Shown here: piece after piece, positions 1 to 8,204 of the stretch
Numbering within the stretch: position 1 is the stretch's first letter
Layout of the letters: each line of letters begins with the position of its first letter
From: Lachnospiraceae bacterium
GTDB taxonomy: Bacteria; Bacillota; Clostridia; Lachnospirales; Lachnospiraceae
Direction of reading: 5' to 3'
Assembly (NCBI GenBank): GCA_017449075.1
Contig: JAFSKG010000030.1
Location: 1-44,212 of the forward strand
Length of the DNA: 44,212 nucleotides
The notes under the pieces: generated by a model
What the model was told of the DNA's origin: nothing
The model's database searches: none
The model's input: only the letters and a program-made list of their open reading frames with translations
Made by a program: the position numbers and the translations under genes

Positions 1-148
1 GATTTTAATTCAAAACTTTTAATTTAATCTTAATTCTATCATTTGAATCATTGTTATTTTAAAGTCTATTTCTTATAGGCTTCTTTGCTATATAAAAATT
101 TTTATTTTTTCTCTTGACAATTAATAGTTAGTCTCCTTTAATATATTA

Positions 149-1381
149 TTAATCTCTTATATATGCGCTTCCATTTTCACGCTCATAAATAAATCTATAA
201 TTAAGTTTAACACTTGCCGCATTTTTTCTTTCCAAATTACCCTTAAGGATAACATATATTTTGTTCTGTTCAATACTTGCTACAGTTGCTTCATTTATAT
301 TAACTCTTCTTGGAGGTTTTGTATCTTCAGTTTTATTATTAATATCACTATCAATATAGCTTTCTAATTCATTAGTCAAGCAGTATTGCATAGCATTATT
401 CATTAAATCAACTTCTGCTCCATTTTGTCCGCCAAATATTGGATAATCGATTATTATATCTACTGATGTATCATCATCATAATATACATATGATTGATAT
501 CTATCATATGCTACTATATATACTTCCTTTGAGTAGTCGATACTTGTAACTTGTTTAGATCCAGTCTTAGGCTGAACTGCTGGCGTAGTTGTGCCAGTGT
601 AACCTCCACCAGAATTTCCTCCGCCAGAACCTCCTCCTCCACCAGTGCTTATTTGCGCTGCTTTTTGAGCCGCCAAAAGTGCTGCTTGATCTACATACTT
701 TCCATCAGCACCTACAAAATAACCATCTGGTGTTGTTGTATTTTTCAACATAACGCCATACTCATTAACATAATATGTTGACTCTAACCATTTACTTTTT
801 GCAATCTTACCATCACTTTCGCAATAATACCAGTTGCCTTTATTCTCAACCCACTCATTTTTTACCATTTCTCCATTTGAATTAAAATAGTATGTTGAGC
901 CACCATCATCAATTAATTCATCATAAGCATACTCTTTATTGCCTTTATTATACATTACCTTGCCATTGTCGACTGTTTCAATGCCAGTCTTTTTCATCTC
1001 AGCTATTTGCTTTTTATTGTTGTTACTATTCATTAAAACAGCAGCAGCAGCTATTCCGATAACTAAAATCATTCCGACTACAACTATAGCCGCATGCGAC
1101 TTATTGCCTTTCTTTAACCTATCAGTAGGTAATTTTTTGTCAAAAATAATTTCTGTCTGGCCATCATCAAAATCATCGTTCTCAATTGTTTCCACATCAT
1201 TCACAAATGGAACTACATCATTTTTAGAATTTCCTACGTTGTTAAATTCATTCTGATTGCCGCCATCATTTTCAACCACTTCAACATCATTAACTACAGT
1301 TTTAGTTTCAATCTTTGCACCACAATTTGTGCAAAATTTCGAATCATCCGCTATCTCTGCACCGCACTCAGGACAGAACAT
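149..1381 (-). CDS. Zinc-ribbon membrane protein with extracellular wall-binding-like repeats
   Basis: A 410-aa protein. The N-terminus is a cytosolic zinc ribbon with two CxxC pairs (C3, C6, C17, C20). An acidic linker follows, then one membrane segment at about residues 98-117 (AAIVVVGMILVIGIAAAAVLM). Outside, residues about 165-235 hold repeats of the glucan/choline-binding type (YYFNSNGEMV, WYYCESDGKI, TPDGYFVGADGKYV), then a Gly/Ser-rich spacer and a C-terminal beta-rich domain that I do not recognise. The ATG follows GGAGGTG by five bases. It is the last gene of the type VII operon and shares its zinc-ribbon-plus-TM plan with the first gene of the operon (8205-10850), so a role in anchoring or sensing for the secretion machine is an inference only. 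Confidence 0.8.
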   Translation of the reverse strand: MFCPECGAEIADDSKFCTNCGAKIETKTVVNDVEVVENDGGNQNEFNNVGNSKNDVVPFVNDVETIENDDFDDGQTEIIFDKKLPTDRLKKGNKSHAAIVVVGMILVIGIAAAAVLMNSNNNKKQIAEMKKTGIETVDNGKVMYNKGNKEYAYDELIDDGGSTYYFNSNGEMVKNEWVENKGNWYYCESDGKIAKSKWLESTYYVNEYGVMLKNTTTPDGYFVGADGKYVDQAALLAAQKAAQISTGGGGGSGGGNSGGGYTGTTTPAVQPKTGSKQVTSIDYSKEVYIVAYDRYQSYVYYDDDTSVDIIIDYPIFGGQNGAEVDLMNNAMQYCLTNELESYIDSDINNKTEDTKPPRRVNINEATVASIEQNKIYVILKGNLERKNAASVKLNYRFIYERENGSAYIRD

Positions 1382-1473
1382 AATAACACCTCCAAAATTT
1401 ATATATATATATTAAGCATCAAATACTTGTGAAACCCCATTACACAATCATTTGATCTTGTTATTTTCGATAT

Positions 1474-1497
1474 ATGGCGTGAAGTAATTCACGCCAT
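1474..1497. repeat. 10-bp perfect hairpin after the WXG100 gene
   Basis: Arms 1474-1483 (ATGGCGTGAA) and 1488-1497 pair perfectly around a 4-nt loop. It lies immediately downstream of the WXG100 stop codon. On the minus (mRNA) strand no U-tract follows, so it is more likely a 3'-end stabiliser or pause hairpin than a classic terminator. On the plus strand TTTTCTTTT follows it, but no plus-strand gene points here. Confidence 0.6.
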
Positions 1498-1503
1498 TTT
1501 CTT

Positions 1504-1809
1504 TTAGCCAACTGTGCTTCCAGACATTTTTGATTTTAAGTTTTGATCTGCTTGCTCTAATTCAGCAGCTGCTGTTCTCATAGCATCAGCATATCTTTGT
1601 AAGCATTGAGAAAAACTAGTGATAGTTTTTTTCATATTTTGGAAATCATTGTTAAATGCTGCCTGTGCTTGGCCCTCCCATTCACTACCAAGATTATCTA
1701 CAAGTCTTTGAAGGTTTGACATAGTTCCATCAAACTCTGATCTGTAACCATCAACCTTTGTAGCATTACTTCTTAATGATTCGGGGGTAATTCTAATTGT
1801 ACCTGCCAT
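1504..1809 (-). CDS. WXG100 family protein (EsxA-like type VII secretion substrate)
   Basis: A 101-aa helical-hairpin protein beginning MAGTIRITPE, with the W-x-G turn (SEWEGQAQAAF) near residue 45 and a heptad-patterned C-terminal helix. WXG100 proteins are exported by the EssC ATPase and often form dimers. A GTG six bases upstream (1815) would lie only three bases from the AAAGGAG ribosome site; the ATG at 1809 has nine-base spacing and gives the usual family N-terminus, so I chose it. A promoter-like -10 inside an inverted repeat (1841-1867) suggests that this gene can be transcribed apart from the rest of the operon, which would suit an abundant secreted substrate. Confidence 0.93.
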   Translation of the reverse strand: MAGTIRITPESLRSNATKVDGYRSEFDGTMSNLQRLVDNLGSEWEGQAQAAFNNDFQNMKKTITSFSQCLQRYADAMRTAAAELEQADQNLKSKMSGSTVG

Positions 1810-1840
1810 GTTCACTGTCTCCTTTCATTTATTTTATAAA

Positions 1841-1867
1841 CTTTGAAACACATTATACATTTCAAAG
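1841..1867 (-). promoter_or_regulatory. Inverted repeat over a -10 box ahead of the WXG100 gene
   Basis: CTTTGAAA (1841-1848) and TTTCAAAG (1860-1867) are perfect 8-bp arms around an 11-bp spacer. On the minus strand that spacer carries TATAAT (1852-1857). No good -35 is visible. A repressor or activator site at an internal WXG100 promoter is my inference. Confidence 0.45.
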
Positions 1868-1873
1868 ATATAA

Positions 1874-2326
1874 TCAACTATTATACTGGTCTAATTCAAT
1901 AGTCATATTTACTTTTTCATCAACACCATATACCTTCATTGCACTCTCGTTTTCTTCGCTTGAGATTGATGAATTAATCGAATAAGTTGCAGGTATAAAA
2001 GCATTTTTAGTCTTTCTAAGTAAATCTTGTATCATGTTCTTTAACTCTATTGAATCATTTTTAATCTTTTCATCTATTGATTTAAACTCTTCCTTTATAA
2101 GATTAATATCATAAATGTAGGCATCCAAATCAACCTCTAAATTTCTTATATCCATAGACAAATTCTCTATATCATTAATAACGTTAGGATCAGTTACTAT
2201 CCTCTCGTATACAACTTTATTAACCACTCTATCCATTACCTGAGATAGCTCGATTATATTATTTTTTATTGTCTTTAAATTAGCATCAAATTCACTTAGT
2301 TCGTCAAAAGATATTCTTATAGTCAT
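1874..2326 (-). CDS. Helical type VII-associated protein, WXG-like
   Basis: A 150-aa, largely alpha-helical protein with Leu/Ile heptads over residues about 10-115 (LSEFDANLKTIKNNIIELSQ and onward) and a short non-helical acidic tail. It lacks a Trp-x-Gly motif. The ATG has AAGGAG upstream. It sits between a second WXG-like protein and the canonical WXG100 gene in the same operon, so a secreted partner or chaperone-like role is likely by context. The family is not recognised. Confidence 0.75.
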   Translation of the reverse strand: MTIRISFDELSEFDANLKTIKNNIIELSQVMDRVVNKVVYERIVTDPNVINDIENLSMDIRNLEVDLDAYIYDINLIKEEFKSIDEKIKNDSIELKNMIQDLLRKTKNAFIPATYSINSSISSEENESAMKVYGVDEKVNMTIELDQYNS

Positions 2327-2341
2327 CGCTACTCCTTTAGA

Positions 2342-2641
2342 TTATAGAAAATCTATATCTGCACCTTCTATATTACTCTCTAGTTCATTCATGGTTTTAG
2401 TTAGCAAATTTAATCTATTAGAAAGTGCCTCACTCTTCTCAGAAAGTTCATCACTTTTTCTTATCCCAAGCGGCACTATTTTATTAGTAAAATACTCCCC
2501 TGCAGTGCCTTTAATTGCCAACTTCATATCCTCATTTAATTTTTTTAGATGATAACTAACACTGCTAAGTTCACTGGCAATTATTTTCAAATTGTTTGAT
2601 GCTGTAATTACATCAGCATAGTTATTAATCAAATCTCCCAT
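2342..2641 (-). CDS. WXG100-like small helical protein lacking the Trp
   Basis: A 99-aa protein with the helix-turn-helix length and pattern of WXG100 proteins. The turn region reads IKGTAGEYFTNKI, so the Gly and the downstream aromatic are kept but the Trp is not. Its ribosome site GAGGT overlaps the stop of the yukD-like gene, and the two are separated by two bases. It is probably the heterodimer partner or a second substrate of the EssC system. Assignment rests on size, helical pattern and position. Confidence 0.7.
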   Translation of the reverse strand: MGDLINNYADVITASNNLKIIASELSSVSYHLKKLNEDMKLAIKGTAGEYFTNKIVPLGIRKSDELSEKSEALSNRLNLLTKTMNELESNIEGADIDFL

Positions 2642-2643
2642 AT

Positions 2644-2901
2644 TTACCTCGCGTCTATTATAGAACCATCCCAGATACCATAATTAATTAACATCTTATC
2701 ATTATCAAGTGGTTTATTCTCATAATACAAATTTATAGCACCAGGAACTGTGTCGTTAATTAAATTCTCTTTGAAATACACATTCAAGACATCAACAATT
2801 TTATCTTTTATTTCTTTGATGTATATATCTGTCGGAACTTCAATATCAACAAAATTTCCCTTATAAAATGTTGTTATTAAAATTTTCTCTGGTATTTTCA
2901 T
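2644..2901 (-). CDS. YukD/EsaB-like ubiquitin-fold protein
   Basis: An 85-aa protein with a beta-grasp pattern: two N-terminal strands (KILITTFYKG, FVDIEVPTD), a helix (IKEIKDKIVDVLN), and C-terminal strands ending NYGIWDGSIIDAR, close to the ubiquitin-like 'L..YGI.DGS.I' ending of YukD/EsaB proteins. YukD-type proteins are conserved cytosolic components of Firmicutes type VII systems. The ATG has AAGGAAG upstream. It sits directly downstream of the EspG-like and EssC genes, as expected for a type VII operon. Confidence 0.8.
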   Translation of the reverse strand: MKIPEKILITTFYKGNFVDIEVPTDIYIKEIKDKIVDVLNVYFKENLINDTVPGAINLYYENKPLDNDKMLINYGIWDGSIIDAR

Positions 2902-2913
2902 AATTATCTTCCT

Positions 2914-3699
2914 TTATTTAAATACTTTATTTATCTCTTCGTCAAACTCAGAATTATCAATTTGTTTGGTAATCCATTTATATTCCTCTTTCTCCATCTT
3001 AAATTCCATGGCCAATAAATTTTTAAGTCCATATACATACATATAAACCTTGCTTTTTCTTTCTTTCATATCAGTTACCGCGAAAGAAAGTACCTTTTCA
3101 GCATAAGTAATAGTTTTATATGCAGTTTTGATTAATTTCGTATCATTCTCTGATGCATTTTTATATTTCACAATAAACTTTTCTTCTGATAATTTATTAA
3201 TTGATTGATATAGTTCACTTGGAATATCTATTGATATATCATCCTTTTCCAAGCAATCTTTAAAAAGCTTATTTGAAACTTTATCGGCCCTATCTAATAA
3301 TGTTGCTTTATCGTAAAGGTGTATGTATATTTGCGAATAGTCTAATTCACTATTGCCTTTACTAAATATTTCTATCACTACATAGTCATCTTTACTATTA
3401 TAAATTCTATATTTCTTATTTACTACATTTGACTCAATAATGGTGATGTCATAATATTTGTCTACAGCTATAATATCATCTATTACTTTTTTAATTGTGT
3501 CGTCATATGTAGTTTCGCCTTTAAAAGATCTCGTTATTAAATTTCTACTTTCCAAATTATCTGCTATTATATCAAATCTTTTACTGACATCTGTTCTTTC
3601 AATTTTTATAAAAGCATCTGGAAAGCCAAACAAATACTCGCATTTGTTCTTTATAAGCAAGAACTCAAGTTCTTCCAATGAAATATTTATACTATTCAT
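2914..3699 (-). CDS. Type VII secretion accessory protein, EspG/DUF5081-like (tentative)
   Basis: A 261-aa soluble protein with no membrane segment. The N-terminus (ISLEELEFLLIKNKCEYLFGFPD) recalls the start of EspG-type chaperones and of small accessory proteins in Clostridia type VII loci; the rest is mixed alpha/beta without motifs I recognise. The stop of essC and this ATG are separated by two bases (TAG-GT-ATG), so translation is probably coupled. An upstream TTG (3714) would overlap essC and has no ribosome site, so I rejected it. Its position after EssC suggests a substrate chaperone, which is inference. Confidence 0.6.
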   Translation of the reverse strand: MNSINISLEELEFLLIKNKCEYLFGFPDAFIKIERTDVSKRFDIIADNLESRNLITRSFKGETTYDDTIKKVIDDIIAVDKYYDITIIESNVVNKKYRIYNSKDDYVVIEIFSKGNSELDYSQIYIHLYDKATLLDRADKVSNKLFKDCLEKDDISIDIPSELYQSINKLSEEKFIVKYKNASENDTKLIKTAYKTITYAEKVLSFAVTDMKERKSKVYMYVYGLKNLLAMEFKMEKEEYKWITKQIDNSEFDEEINKVFK

Positions 3700-3701
3700 A
3701 C

Positions 3702-6700
3702 CTACTTGACACAAGCTCTAACAAATTTAAACTCACTTTCTCCATTATCATTCTTTGTAACTACATAAGCCTCATCATTTAAAATTTGAGCATTCTTTTC
3801 TGCAAAACTTAAATTGATTTGTACAAATGGGTGATTTTCATTGATGCAACCACCTACCAATATAAGAGTGCCAATGTCATTAATTCTTATGACAGCCTTA
3901 TCGTTACTCAGATGATTGTTGATTCTATTGCCATTGTCTTCTATGACAACTATTATATTAAGCCCCTTGCCAAGTCTTACAATGTTGTATAATATATATT
4001 TGGCTTTCTCATCCACTGCATTTACAAATTCAGTATATGCCTTAATATAAATAAGTATATATGGATATTTTTCACTATCTAGATGGTCTCCCTCTTTTGG
4101 CGCTTTCTTTCTTTCATCAAGTTCTTTTACTACATCTTCTAATTGACTAAGTACCTTTTCTTCATCAAACGAATAGTCTTGTTCAACTCTATCAAAATTT
4201 CCATGTAGTATCTTTGTCTTTATATTGTACTTGTAATTTAATTGCTCATAGAATACATTTTCAAATTCTTCATTTCTATAATTTGATATTAAGACAAACG
4301 GTCTCTCATTGATATCAATTTCAACTTTTTCTACTTCATTCTTAGAAATACCAACAAGGATATTATTTGTCTCATTATCTTTATATCGAACTTTTTCTGG
4401 CAATGTAGGGATAGGCTTTGCTTTTTCTCCTGTCCAAGCCTTGCTAATTTGTTCAACCAAATCACGAATTGCAAATACTCTCTTATTTTCATCTGCATCA
4501 TCAATAGGTGTAGCTGTTTGGTACTCTACGCAGTACTTATCATATTTGCAGATACCATGTCCCTTGATATTGTCTATAGTTATTCCAGGAGACATAGAAA
4601 AGATTCCATTATAATCTGCTTTTTCGGCCATATAGAGTGTTAGTTTGTTCTTGATATTCTCAGACAACCTGAAACTCATCGAGCTAACTGTTGATACTGC
4701 ATTTATAAAATACATACCATAGTTAGCACCATCTCTTATATATGTAAGTAAAAACTCTGGAAGATCTGGATAGTTTTGAACTGCATAAGCATAGTTATCA
4801 ATCATAAGCAATATGTATGGCATCTTTTCATTTGGATTTGCACTCTTATATGCTTTTATATTTGTAAGTCCTGATTTTGCAAATACTTTTTTTCTTCTAT
4901 TTAACTCTGCATTGAGCATTCTTATAAGCATCAGCAATTTTTCTTCTTCATCCGGAAGAACTATACCGCCAATGTGTGGGGCACTATTATATATATTGAG
5001 AGAACCACCACCAAAATCTAATATATACATATTAACTTCATCTGGAGTGTAATTCTTTATAGTAGAGTATATAATAGTATTAAACTGAGTTGTCTTTCCT
5101 GTACCAGGTGAACCATAAAGTGTGTAACTTCCGTTTTCTGTAAATTCAATCTTAAGTGGTTTTTGCTCTTGTGTTCTAGGATCATCAAGCAATCCAATAG
5201 TAGGTGCATAAGCTACATTTTCAGCTGCCTTATACTTTTCTCCATCAAATCTTGACTCTTCTATACTATCAAGTGAAATGATACTTGGTAATTTTTCAGT
5301 CCATACTTTTCTTGCAAATTTGTAATCATTATCGCGTGAGAACTCTGCCAAGTTTCTTACTACGTAATCAATTTCACTTTCTTTTGTTTTATCAGTACTT
5401 CCTTCTTTATCTTTGAAGACAATTCTATTTCCATATCGATCTACGATGCTTATGTCAGCATTTGATTTGCCAGCAGCTGCATTTTCAGCAAATCTAGCAC
5501 CAGAATAATATGTTTGAACTTGTTCATAGACTTCATCTTCACCAACTTGTATATATGCTCTACCAGGATTTGTTATCTTGGCAGCATCTGGATGGTGAAG
5601 CATATCATTACTATCTTGTGATGATGCAACCTTCAAGCACCATCTAAATCTTGTATTTGCATTCATCTCATCGTCAACAACATTTGCAGGTTTTTGAGTA
5701 AGCAATATAATATGAACACCAAGAGTTCTTCCTATACGGAATATAGTGCTAACTGCTTTCATAAAGTCAGGGAATTTCTTTTTGAACTCTGCAAACTCAT
5801 CTATGACAATCATCAGATAAGACAATGGTTCTTCTGCCTTACCTTCTCTATATAATCTCAGATAACTTGATATGTTGCTAACTTTATATTTATCGAGTAG
5901 TGATTTTCTTCTCTCCAATTCTGTCATGAGTGCTATCAAGTTTCTACTTATGTTTGTATCAATATCCGAAATAGTTCCTGCAAGATGTGGCATCTTTCTA
6001 AATGGAAGTATAAGCCCAGTTCCTTTAAAGTCAACTATTACAAATGACACTGCTTCTGGTGGGAACTTAACTGCAAGCGACAACATAAATGTCTGAACTG
6101 CTTCTGATTTTCCAGAACCAGTCATACCAGCAACTAATCCGTGTGGCCCCATAGCCTTTTCATGTATATCAAATAAGAAATCTTCACCACTGCTTGTTTT
6201 TCCAATCGGAACTGCCATAGATCTTTCTGGAGTGGCGCTTGACCAATTGTTTGCAACTTTAAGGGCATCAAAATTGTTAGCTTTTAAGCCCTGCATGAAT
6301 GTAATAGATTTTGGGAATCCAACTGATTTATTTTCTGTATCAGTTATGATTGGCAACATCTTTCTTGCATACTTCTCATAATCTATCGCATCTACTTCAT
6401 CAATCAAGAAACTATATTTTACAGATGCATGGTCTTTCTCATACATCATTGGATTATTTGATGACACATCACATATGTAATAGCAATCATTTGGAAGGTC
6501 GTGAATGTTTTCATAATTAAATATAGTTCCTATGAAACAATTCTTAGACACTTGTGTAAGTTTTCTTGATATCGCATGATTTAAAGTCAAATTCTTTGAC
6601 ATACTTACTATCAAATAATATGGTCTTATAACTTCTACATCTTCATCATTTTTCTTTATGTTTTCTCTCTCTTCTATAACATCAGCAATCTTATCTAACA

Positions 6701-8177
6701 TTGTCGTTGAAGTTACTTTATCATCAGCATAGAATCTCATGATTCTTTGGTCGTCATAATTATGTGGCAAGAATCTTACAAAACTATAATCATTTGCTTC
6801 TGAACTGTCACAAATAAGTATAATTTTTAAATCATCATAGTTATGGTGTCCTGCTGCTTGATAAATTAAATTCTTAGTAAGTGCATCCCTTCTTACTTTG
6901 TTTCCTATTATTCCAAGACTCTGATGTCTTAACAAATCAATAGTTATAGGTACATTATTTACATTTCGACATTCCTGTGCAACCTGTCGAATTTCAGTCA
7001 TATATTTATCTTCTTCTAATTCTAACTGATTCTTTGGAATGTTGATTTTAAATGTTGCCTTTGCACTTCCGCTACCAATTCTCAAAGTCATAAAATCTTT
7101 ATCTCTTAAGCTTCTATCCCATATAGCAGACATAGCTTCAACTGATTCCATGAGATATTTAGTTGACGGATTGTCAAGGTTAAGTGCTTTTCTTTGTTGA
7201 TTTGCAAGTTTGTGCATATGAGAAACTTGATCATCAAGATACTTTTCATATACCTTTGTTCTTTGCTTTACCTTATTGGCAAAGTTAGCAATCTCTGATC
7301 TATATCCAAGTACAGAAGTTATAGCTCCCACCATCAACATAGGTACAGTAAGCATAAGTGCAGTCGCAGACATATTGGTAAGTATGCAAACAGTAACCAT
7401 AATGGTTGCCATAGCAATAGGTGGAAGTAACACTGTTACCCACTTTATCTTTGGCTGAGCTCCTATATTAGGTGCCTTCTCAATATCTATCTCATCAGTT
7501 GGCACATCCTCTTTAAGTCTTGTATGAGGTTTATAATAGTAAGGGTATTCAGCATTTAAATCTGTCACTACCTTACTTCTATTGAGATTTGGTAAATTGA
7601 AAATAACATTTCCATTGTACTTAACAGTCAATACATTGTGTTTTATATTAAGTTTCGCGAAGCCAAGAATTAATTCATCACTATCAGCCAGCATAAGGTG
7701 AGTAAACTTTTTACCATTTACATAGGTTCCGTTTTCAGAATCTAAATCTTCAAAGTACCACTTGTCGCCATATCTTAAAAGTTTGATTTGTTTTCTAGCA
7801 ATATATCTATCTCTTATAGCTACATCACAAGATTTATCAGAACCTATTACTATCTCCGTCCTATTTACTCTATATACTTTGGTATTCACATCATCAAGTT
7901 TATAAATTGCAAATGCAATTTCAAGCAAATCATTTACAAGATAAACTTTGTTGAACTCCAACTTTTCATTTATATGCGAAAATAAATCAACAGTCTTTCT
8001 CGCAGTAGTCACTGTCCAATAACCATTCTTAACAATGAAACGGATAGGAGACATATTCTTTGGAAACTCTTTGTAGAGTATGTCTTCGCCATGACCTGAG
8101 CCAAAAGAATAGACCTTTCCCTCTTTTAGTCTTACCTCTTTAATGTTGTTTTCAAAATAGATTCTTAAATAATACAT
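3702..8177 (-). CDS. essC: Type VII secretion FtsK/SpoIIIE ATPase EssC
   Basis: A 1491-aa membrane ATPase, the motor and channel-associated core of Firmicutes type VII secretion. An FHA domain occupies residues about 100-180 (IVIGSDKSCDVAIRD, DLDSENGTYVNGKK). Two membrane helices lie at about 247-268 and 270-292. The first FtsK/SpoIIIE domain has Walker A GMTGSGKSE (about 683-691) and Walker B MIVIDEFAEF (about 789-798). The second has Walker A GSPGTGKTT (about 1021-1029). A third C-terminal ATPase fold has no intact P-loop. Length matches the usual 1450-1500 aa. The ATG is preceded by AGTAGGT. The gene starts 27 bases after the zinc-ribbon gene and is followed by the EspG-like gene. Confidence 0.95.
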   Translation of the reverse strand: MYYLRIYFENNIKEVRLKEGKVYSFGSGHGEDILYKEFPKNMSPIRFIVKNGYWTVTTARKTVDLFSHINEKLEFNKVYLVNDLLEIAFAIYKLDDVNTKVYRVNRTEIVIGSDKSCDVAIRDRYIARKQIKLLRYGDKWYFEDLDSENGTYVNGKKFTHLMLADSDELILGFAKLNIKHNVLTVKYNGNVIFNLPNLNRSKVVTDLNAEYPYYYKPHTRLKEDVPTDEIDIEKAPNIGAQPKIKWVTVLLPPIAMATIMVTVCILTNMSATALMLTVPMLMVGAITSVLGYRSEIANFANKVKQRTKVYEKYLDDQVSHMHKLANQQRKALNLDNPSTKYLMESVEAMSAIWDRSLRDKDFMTLRIGSGSAKATFKINIPKNQLELEEDKYMTEIRQVAQECRNVNNVPITIDLLRHQSLGIIGNKVRRDALTKNLIYQAAGHHNYDDLKIILICDSSEANDYSFVRFLPHNYDDQRIMRFYADDKVTSTTMLDKIADVIEERENIKKNDEDVEVIRPYYLIVSMSKNLTLNHAISRKLTQVSKNCFIGTIFNYENIHDLPNDCYYICDVSSNNPMMYEKDHASVKYSFLIDEVDAIDYEKYARKMLPIITDTENKSVGFPKSITFMQGLKANNFDALKVANNWSSATPERSMAVPIGKTSSGEDFLFDIHEKAMGPHGLVAGMTGSGKSEAVQTFMLSLAVKFPPEAVSFVIVDFKGTGLILPFRKMPHLAGTISDIDTNISRNLIALMTELERRKSLLDKYKVSNISSYLRLYREGKAEEPLSYLMIVIDEFAEFKKKFPDFMKAVSTIFRIGRTLGVHIILLTQKPANVVDDEMNANTRFRWCLKVASSQDSNDMLHHPDAAKITNPGRAYIQVGEDEVYEQVQTYYSGARFAENAAAGKSNADISIVDRYGNRIVFKDKEGSTDKTKESEIDYVVRNLAEFSRDNDYKFARKVWTEKLPSIISLDSIEESRFDGEKYKAAENVAYAPTIGLLDDPRTQEQKPLKIEFTENGSYTLYGSPGTGKTTQFNTIIYSTIKNYTPDEVNMYILDFGGGSLNIYNSAPHIGGIVLPDEEEKLLMLIRMLNAELNRRKKVFAKSGLTNIKAYKSANPNEKMPYILLMIDNYAYAVQNYPDLPEFLLTYIRDGANYGMYFINAVSTVSSMSFRLSENIKNKLTLYMAEKADYNGIFSMSPGITIDNIKGHGICKYDKYCVEYQTATPIDDADENKRVFAIRDLVEQISKAWTGEKAKPIPTLPEKVRYKDNETNNILVGISKNEVEKVEIDINERPFVLISNYRNEEFENVFYEQLNYKYNIKTKILHGNFDRVEQDYSFDEEKVLSQLEDVVKELDERKKAPKEGDHLDSEKYPYILIYIKAYTEFVNAVDEKAKYILYNIVRLGKGLNIIVVIEDNGNRINNHLSNDKAVIRINDIGTLILVGGCINENHPFVQINLSFAEKNAQILNDEAYVVTKNDNGESEFKFVRACVK

Positions 8178-8204
8178 ATTTACCTACTTAAATTTCACAA
8201 ATTA

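Noticed and set aside
1-148. Consensus-like TTGACA at about 113-118 on the plus strand
   Set aside because: It would transcribe antisense into the zinc-ribbon gene and lacks a good -10; no other gene is visible in the first 148 bases.
1474-1497. Terminator of the WXG100 gene
   Set aside because: The hairpin is perfect but there is no U-tract on the minus strand, so I listed it only as a hairpin.
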